Assembly: GCF_005930355.1 (NCBI RefSeq)
Contig: NZ_VDBO01000011.1
Coordinates: 86,553 to 150,552, forward strand
DNA length: 64,000 nucleotides
DNA from: Paenibacillus sinopodophylli
GTDB lineage: Bacteria; Bacillota; Bacilli; Paenibacillales; Paenibacillaceae
Reading direction: 5' to 3'
The notes beneath the pieces were generated by a model. That model was not told the origin of the DNA and did no database searches. It was given only the letters and a program-made list of their open reading frames with translations. The position numbers and the translations under genes were made by a program. Position 1 is the first letter of the stretch. Each line of letters opens with the position of its first letter. Positions 60,427 to 64,000 of this stretch are shown here, piece after piece.

Positions 60427-63400
60427 ATGATCAGACGATTTTTTTTCTTATTAACCTTATTATTCATTTTGGGAGGCCTGATTCCTGCGTTGGCTTCGGC
60501 AGCTTCTTATGATCAGTGGAATATTCGGAGTCCGATACCCACGAGTCAAGATATGAATGGCGTTAGCTACGTGAATGGCATGTATATGTCAGTGGGGGAC
60601 AACGGAACGATATTGACCTCTAGTGATGGAGTAAGCTGGACGAGCCGTACGTCGGGAACAACAAACGACTTATATGACATTAGCTACGGTAGTGGTTTGT
60701 ATGTAGTGGTGGGGTCACATGGAAAGATATTGAGCTCAAGTGATGGTATAAGTTGGACGGGGCGTTCGTCGGGAACCACCAATTATCTTATTGGTATCAA
60801 CTTTGGCAATGGCCAGTTTGTGGTGGTGGGGAATAGTGGGACGATACTGACCTCGAGTGATGGCGAAAGTTGGACGAGCAAGACGTCGAACACGCTGATT
60901 GATCTTAGTAGCGTGAGCTATGGCAATGGTAAGTATGTGACGGTGGGGGGAAGTGGGACGATACTGACATCGAGTGACGGATCGACCTGGGCTAATAGCT
61001 CTTCGGATGAAAGTAGTCATCTTATGAATGTTATCTACGACAACGATATGTATATAGCAGTAGGGTTCACTGGAACCATACTGACCTCCAGTAATGGAGA
61101 GAGTTGGACGAGGCGTACGTCGGGTAACATGAATTTCCTTTATGGTGTTAGCTACGGTAACGGTTCGTTTGTAGTGGTTGGGAATAATGGAACGATATTG
61201 GCATCCAGTGATGGGGTAAGTTGGACGAACAGGACGTCTAATACCTCGAATAGCCTTCAGGGCGTGACCTACGGCAACGGCATGTTTGTAGCGGTGGGGG
61301 GCAGTGGAATGATAGTGAGTTCTACTGATGGAGTAAGTTGGACGAGTCGTACATCGGGTAGCCCGAATAATCTTCGTAGTGTGAGCTATGGAAACAGTAT
61401 GTATGTGGCTGTTGGAGTAGATGATACGATAGTAACTTCCAATGACGGAGCATTCTGGACGATCCGTAGGTCAGGTCTATATCAACTTAATGCCGTCACC
61501 TATGGCAATAATAAGTTTGTGGCGGTGGGGAATTCTAGAAAAGTGTTGAATTCAATTGATGGAGTGACTTGGACAGACACATCTGAATCGGGTAGCGCGA
61601 ATCCGTTAAATGGTATCAGCTATGGTGCTGATAAATTTGTGGCGGTGGGAGGCAGTGGAATGATAGTGAGTTCCGATGATGGAGCGACCTGGATGGTTCG
61701 CTCAACAGGCACCACGAATCAACTTCTTGCTGTTACGTACGGCAACGGTAAGTTTGTTGCGGTGGGAGAGAGTGGAGCGATTTTGACTTCCAGTGATGCA
61801 GTGACCTGGACGGACCAAACATCCCCGTTACATACAAATACACTTACGAATGTCGTCAGCAACGGTACCAACATGTATGTAGCGGTAGGGGTAGTAGGAT
61901 TAATATTGACCTCTGATGATGGGGTGACTTGGACAAGCCGCACGTCGGGAATTGGCACTCATTTTCGTAGTGTCACATACGAAGATGGTAAGTTTATAGC
62001 GGTGGGGGACAGTGGTAGGATATTGACCTCCAGCGACGGGATAACCTGGACGAGTCGCTCGTCAGGAATCACGGATACACTTAGAGGTGTTATCTCTTCC
62101 AGCGGTACTTATGTAGTGGTGGGGGATAATGGAAGGATTATACAATACAGCGATGCTGACTTAAGCGGCTTGACGTTATCGAGCGGAACGCTGAGTCCGG
62201 CGTTTGCGTCCGGCACGACAAGTTTCACGGCGAGCGTAGCGAATGGCGTGAGCAGTATCACGACAACGCCGACGGTATCGGACGACGGAGCGACGGTGAC
62301 GGTGAACGGCATAGCCGTTGCGAGCGGAGCAGCATCGGGAGACATTAGCTTGAGCGTGGGAAGCAACACGATCACGACGGTGGTAACGGCAGAGGATGGC
62401 ACAACGATGAAGACGTACACGGTGACGGTGACACGAGCGGCGGCAGCGCTAAGCAGCAATGCGGATTTGAGTGATTTGACTTTTTACCAAGAGAATGGTG
62501 TTATTCCTTATAACATTGATTTTGAACCTGGCAACATCAGCTATGCGTTAGGCAACTTATATGGTGTGACTAGTCTCCTGGTAAAGCCGGTATTGTCTGA
62601 CATCTGGGCGACGGTGGAGGTGAACGGGACGGTAGTGACAAGTGGCAGCCAGTCCCCGGTAAATTTGAACTTGGGCAGTAATACGATCACAGTACTGGTG
62701 ACAGCGCAGGACGGTACGACGAAGACGTACACGTTGACGGTGACGCGTTTGCTTGGCATTGACTCGGTTTTAAAACACAACGGTTTGACGTTATCAAGCG
62801 GCACACCTATGGAAGACCCATTGAACTATACCAAATACTTTGCTGACGTGGCGAACAGCGTGAGCAACATCACGGTTACACCGACGGCGAGAGATAGCAA
62901 GGCAACGATAACAGTAAATGGTACGGTGGTGGCAAGCGGCAGTGCATCGGGTGCGATTACCCTGAATGTGGGTAGCAACACGATCACGATATTTGTGACA
63001 GCGGAGGACGGCACGTCGAAGAACACATACACATTGACGGTGACACGAGCGGCGGCAGCGCTAAGCAGCAACGCTGACTTAAGCGGCTTGTCGTTATCGA
63101 GTGGAACGCTGAGTCCGGTGTTTGTATCTGGCACGATAAGCTACACGGCGAGCGTGGCTAATGGCGTGAGCAGCATCACGGCAACACCGACGGTGTCGGA
63201 CAGCAATGCGACGGTGAAGGTGAACGGCATAGCAGTTGCGAGCGGAGCAGCATCGGGAGACATTAGCTTGAGCGTGGGCAGCAACACGATCACGACGGTG
63301 GTGACGGCAGAGGATGGCACGACAACGAAGACGTACACCGTGACGGTGACACGAGCGGCGGCAGCGCTAAGCAGCAACGCTGACTTAAGCGACTTGTCGT

Positions 63401-64000
63401 TATCGAGTGGAACGCTGAGCCCGGTGTTTGCGTCTGACACGATGAGCTACACGGCGAGCGTGGCTAATGGCGTGAGCAGTATCACCGCAACTCCGACGGT
63501 ATCGGACGCGGGCGCGACGGTGACGGTGAACGGCATAGCAGTTGCGAGCGGAGCAGCATCGGGAGACATTAGCTTGAGCGTGGGAAGCAACACGATCACG
63601 ATGGTGGTAACGGCAGCGGATGGCACGACAACGAAGACGTACACAGTGGCAGTGACACGAGCGGCGGCAGCGTTAAGTAACAACGCTGACTTAAGCGGGT
63701 TGTCGTTATCGAGCGGAACGCTGAGCCCGGTGTTTGCGTCTGACACGATAAGTTACACGGCGAGCGTGGCTAATGGCGTGAGCAGCATCACGGCAACAAC
63801 GACGGTATCGGACGCCGGCGCGACGGTGACGGTGAACGGCATAGCAGTTGCGAGCGGAGCAGCATCGGGAGACATTAGCTTGAGTGTCGGAAGCAACACG
63901 ATCACGACGATGGTAACGGCAGAGGATGGCACGACAACGAAGACGTACACAGTGGCAGTGACACGAGCGGCGGCAGCGTTAAGTAACAACGCTGACTTAA
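60427..64000 (+). CDS. Very large secreted repeat protein: propeller-like repeats then cadherin-like domains (3' end outside window)
   Basis: The frame is open from ATG 60427 to the window edge: 1191 complete codons, no stop. Signal peptide ~1-27 (RRFFFLLTLLFILGGLIPALA). Residues ~40-575 are 14 repeats of 38-41 residues (consensus like YGNGKFVAVGxSGTILTSSDGVSW), recalling YCF48/BNR-type beta-propeller blades, enough for two seven-bladed propellers. From ~577 follow at least six 102-residue cadherin-like beta-sandwich units (LSSGTLSPVFASDTISYTA ... VTVNGIAVASGA ... DGTTTKTYTVTVTRAAA), with a seventh starting at the edge. A cell-surface adhesin or polymer-binding protein is likely; an SLH or other anchor would be expected beyond the edge. 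Divergent from a two-component system. Confidence 0.85.
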   Translation, partial: MIRRFFFLLTLLFILGGLIPALASAASYDQWNIRSPIPTSQDMNGVSYVNGMYMSVGDNGTILTSSDGVSWTSRTSGTTNDLYDISYGSGLYVVVGSHGKILSSSDGISWTGRSSGTTNYLIGINFGNGQFVVVGNSGTILTSSDGESWTSKTSNTLIDLSSVSYGNGKYVTVGGSGTILTSSDGSTWANSSSDESSHLMNVIYDNDMYIAVGFTGTILTSSNGESWTRRTSGNMNFLYGVSYGNGSFVVVGNNGTILASSDGVSWTNRTSNTSNSLQGVTYGNGMFVAVGGSGMIVSSTDGVSWTSRTSGSPNNLRSVSYGNSMYVAVGVDDTIVTSNDGAFWTIRRSGLYQLNAVTYGNNKFVAVGNSRKVLNSIDGVTWTDTSESGSANPLNGISYGADKFVAVGGSGMIVSSDDGATWMVRSTGTTNQLLAVTYGNGKFVAVGESGAILTSSDAVTWTDQTSPLHTNTLTNVVSNGTNMYVAVGVVGLILTSDDGVTWTSRTSGIGTHFRSVTYEDGKFIAVGDSGRILTSSDGITWTSRSSGITDTLRGVISSSGTYVVVGDNGRIIQYSDADLSGLTLSSGTLSPAFASGTTSFTASVANGVSSITTTPTVSDDGATVTVNGIAVASGAASGDISLSVGSNTITTVVTAEDGTTMKTYTVTVTRAAAALSSNADLSDLTFYQENGVIPYNIDFEPGNISYALGNLYGVTSLLVKPVLSDIWATVEVNGTVVTSGSQSPVNLNLGSNTITVLVTAQDGTTKTYTLTVTRLLGIDSVLKHNGLTLSSGTPMEDPLNYTKYFADVANSVSNITVTPTARDSKATITVNGTVVASGSASGAITLNVGSNTITIFVTAEDGTSKNTYTLTVTRAAAALSSNADLSGLSLSSGTLSPVFVSGTISYTASVANGVSSITATPTVSDSNATVKVNGIAVASGAASGDISLSVGSNTITTVVTAEDGTTTKTYTVTVTRAAAALSSNADLSDLSLSSGTLSPVFASDTMSYTASVANGVSSITATPTVSDAGATVTVNGIAVASGAASGDISLSVGSNTITMVVTAADGTTTKTYTVAVTRAAAALSNNADLSGLSLSSGTLSPVFASDTISYTASVANGVSSITATTTVSDAGATVTVNGIAVASGAASGDISLSVGSNTITTMVTAEDGTTTKTYTVAVTRAAAALSNNADL
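62155..64000 (+). repeat. 306-bp tandem repeats encoding cadherin-like units
   Basis: Units begin at about 62155, 62461, 62767, 63073, 63379, 63685 and 63991, exactly 306 bp apart. Units 1 and 4-6 are nearly identical at DNA level; units 2 and 3 are diverged. This points to recent amplification or gene conversion at the 3' part. Confidence 0.92.

Noticed and set aside
61719..63989. Series of long minus-strand open frames spaced 306 bp apart
   Set aside because: They are mirror images of the plus-strand cadherin-like repeats; they lack ribosome sites and repeat with the same period as the real coding frame.
1..64000. Search for tRNA, rRNA, insertion-sequence inverted repeats, transposase or phage integrase genes
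   Set aside because: No cloverleaf with CCA-adjacent T-arm pattern, no rRNA-like sequence and no transposase or integrase motif were recognised by eye; a tool search could still find short remnants.

Overview
The window reads as chromosomal DNA of a Gram-positive, spore-forming, saprophytic Bacillota, most likely Paenibacillus or a close relative. This is judged from the moderate GC content, strong AAGGAGG ribosome binding sites, YesM/YesN-type two-component systems beside sugar-binding lipoproteins, S-layer-homology (SLH) surface proteins with proline/threonine linkers, a multi-domain GH9 cellulase, and recognisable Spo0A, CcpA, Fur and Fnr sites. No rRNA, tRNA, CRISPR array or complete insertion sequence was seen.

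Layout. 1-12.8 kb is a glycan-catabolism region: a GH78 alpha-L-rhamnosidase cut by the window edge; a four-gene sugar operon (TIM-barrel isomerase/epimerase, two zinc alcohol dehydrogenases, a ribulose-phosphate-3-epimerase homologue) followed by its probable GntR/LacI-hybrid repressor, both promoters carrying the same palindrome; two zinc-less MDR dehydrogenases divergent from an AraC regulator; and two SGNH-type esterases. 13.0-17.8 kb is a second sugar operon (class I aldolase, Gfo/Idh/MocA dehydrogenase, PfkB kinase, D-lyxose-isomerase-family cupin, DeoR regulator). 17.9-21.1 kb is a LytTR regulator / unknown protein / Spo0B-type kinase operon. 21.4-25 kb has a VOC protein, csaA, an aldo/keto reductase and an RCC1-repeat protein with a copper-amine-oxidase-N domain. 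25.0-25.7 kb is a patch of gene remnants with an 18-bp palindrome at the junction of two oppositely oriented pieces.

25.7-29.5 kb holds a YbjN-like protein and a ~926-residue protein with a short N-terminal LQLQ...GNRA motif; the same motif, at the same residue number, begins an unlinked nuclease-plus-tandem-repeat protein at 48.2-51 kb. 29.7-38.5 kb is a YesM/YesN/sugar-binding-lipoprotein set followed by the GH9 cellulase, with two cre-like sites. 38.7-47.1 kb is surface and iron biology: an SLH protein, a SARP-like regulator, an SLH protein with five 176-residue NEAT-like repeats behind a Fur box, and an AraC regulator read in frame into a siderophore-binding lipoprotein whose own Fur-boxed promoter lies inside the open frame.

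51-55.3 kb is a nitrite-reduction block (mobA, hemerythrin-like protein, nirB, nirD) with two Fnr-type palindromes, one centred at -41.5 from a predicted start. 55.5-58 kb contains a metallo-beta-lactamase remnant and a divergent SDR/AraC pair that looks GC-richer than its surroundings. The window closes with an OmpR-type two-component system divergent from a very large repeat protein (14 propeller-like units, then at least six 306-bp cadherin-like units) that runs off the right edge.

The most unusual items are the shared-leader protein pair with the AY-GY-DY-G-DA repeat tail, the AraC/lipoprotein continuous frame with an internal Fur promoter, the isomerase-kinase-aldolase operon of unknown substrate, and the repeat-built surface protein at the right edge.
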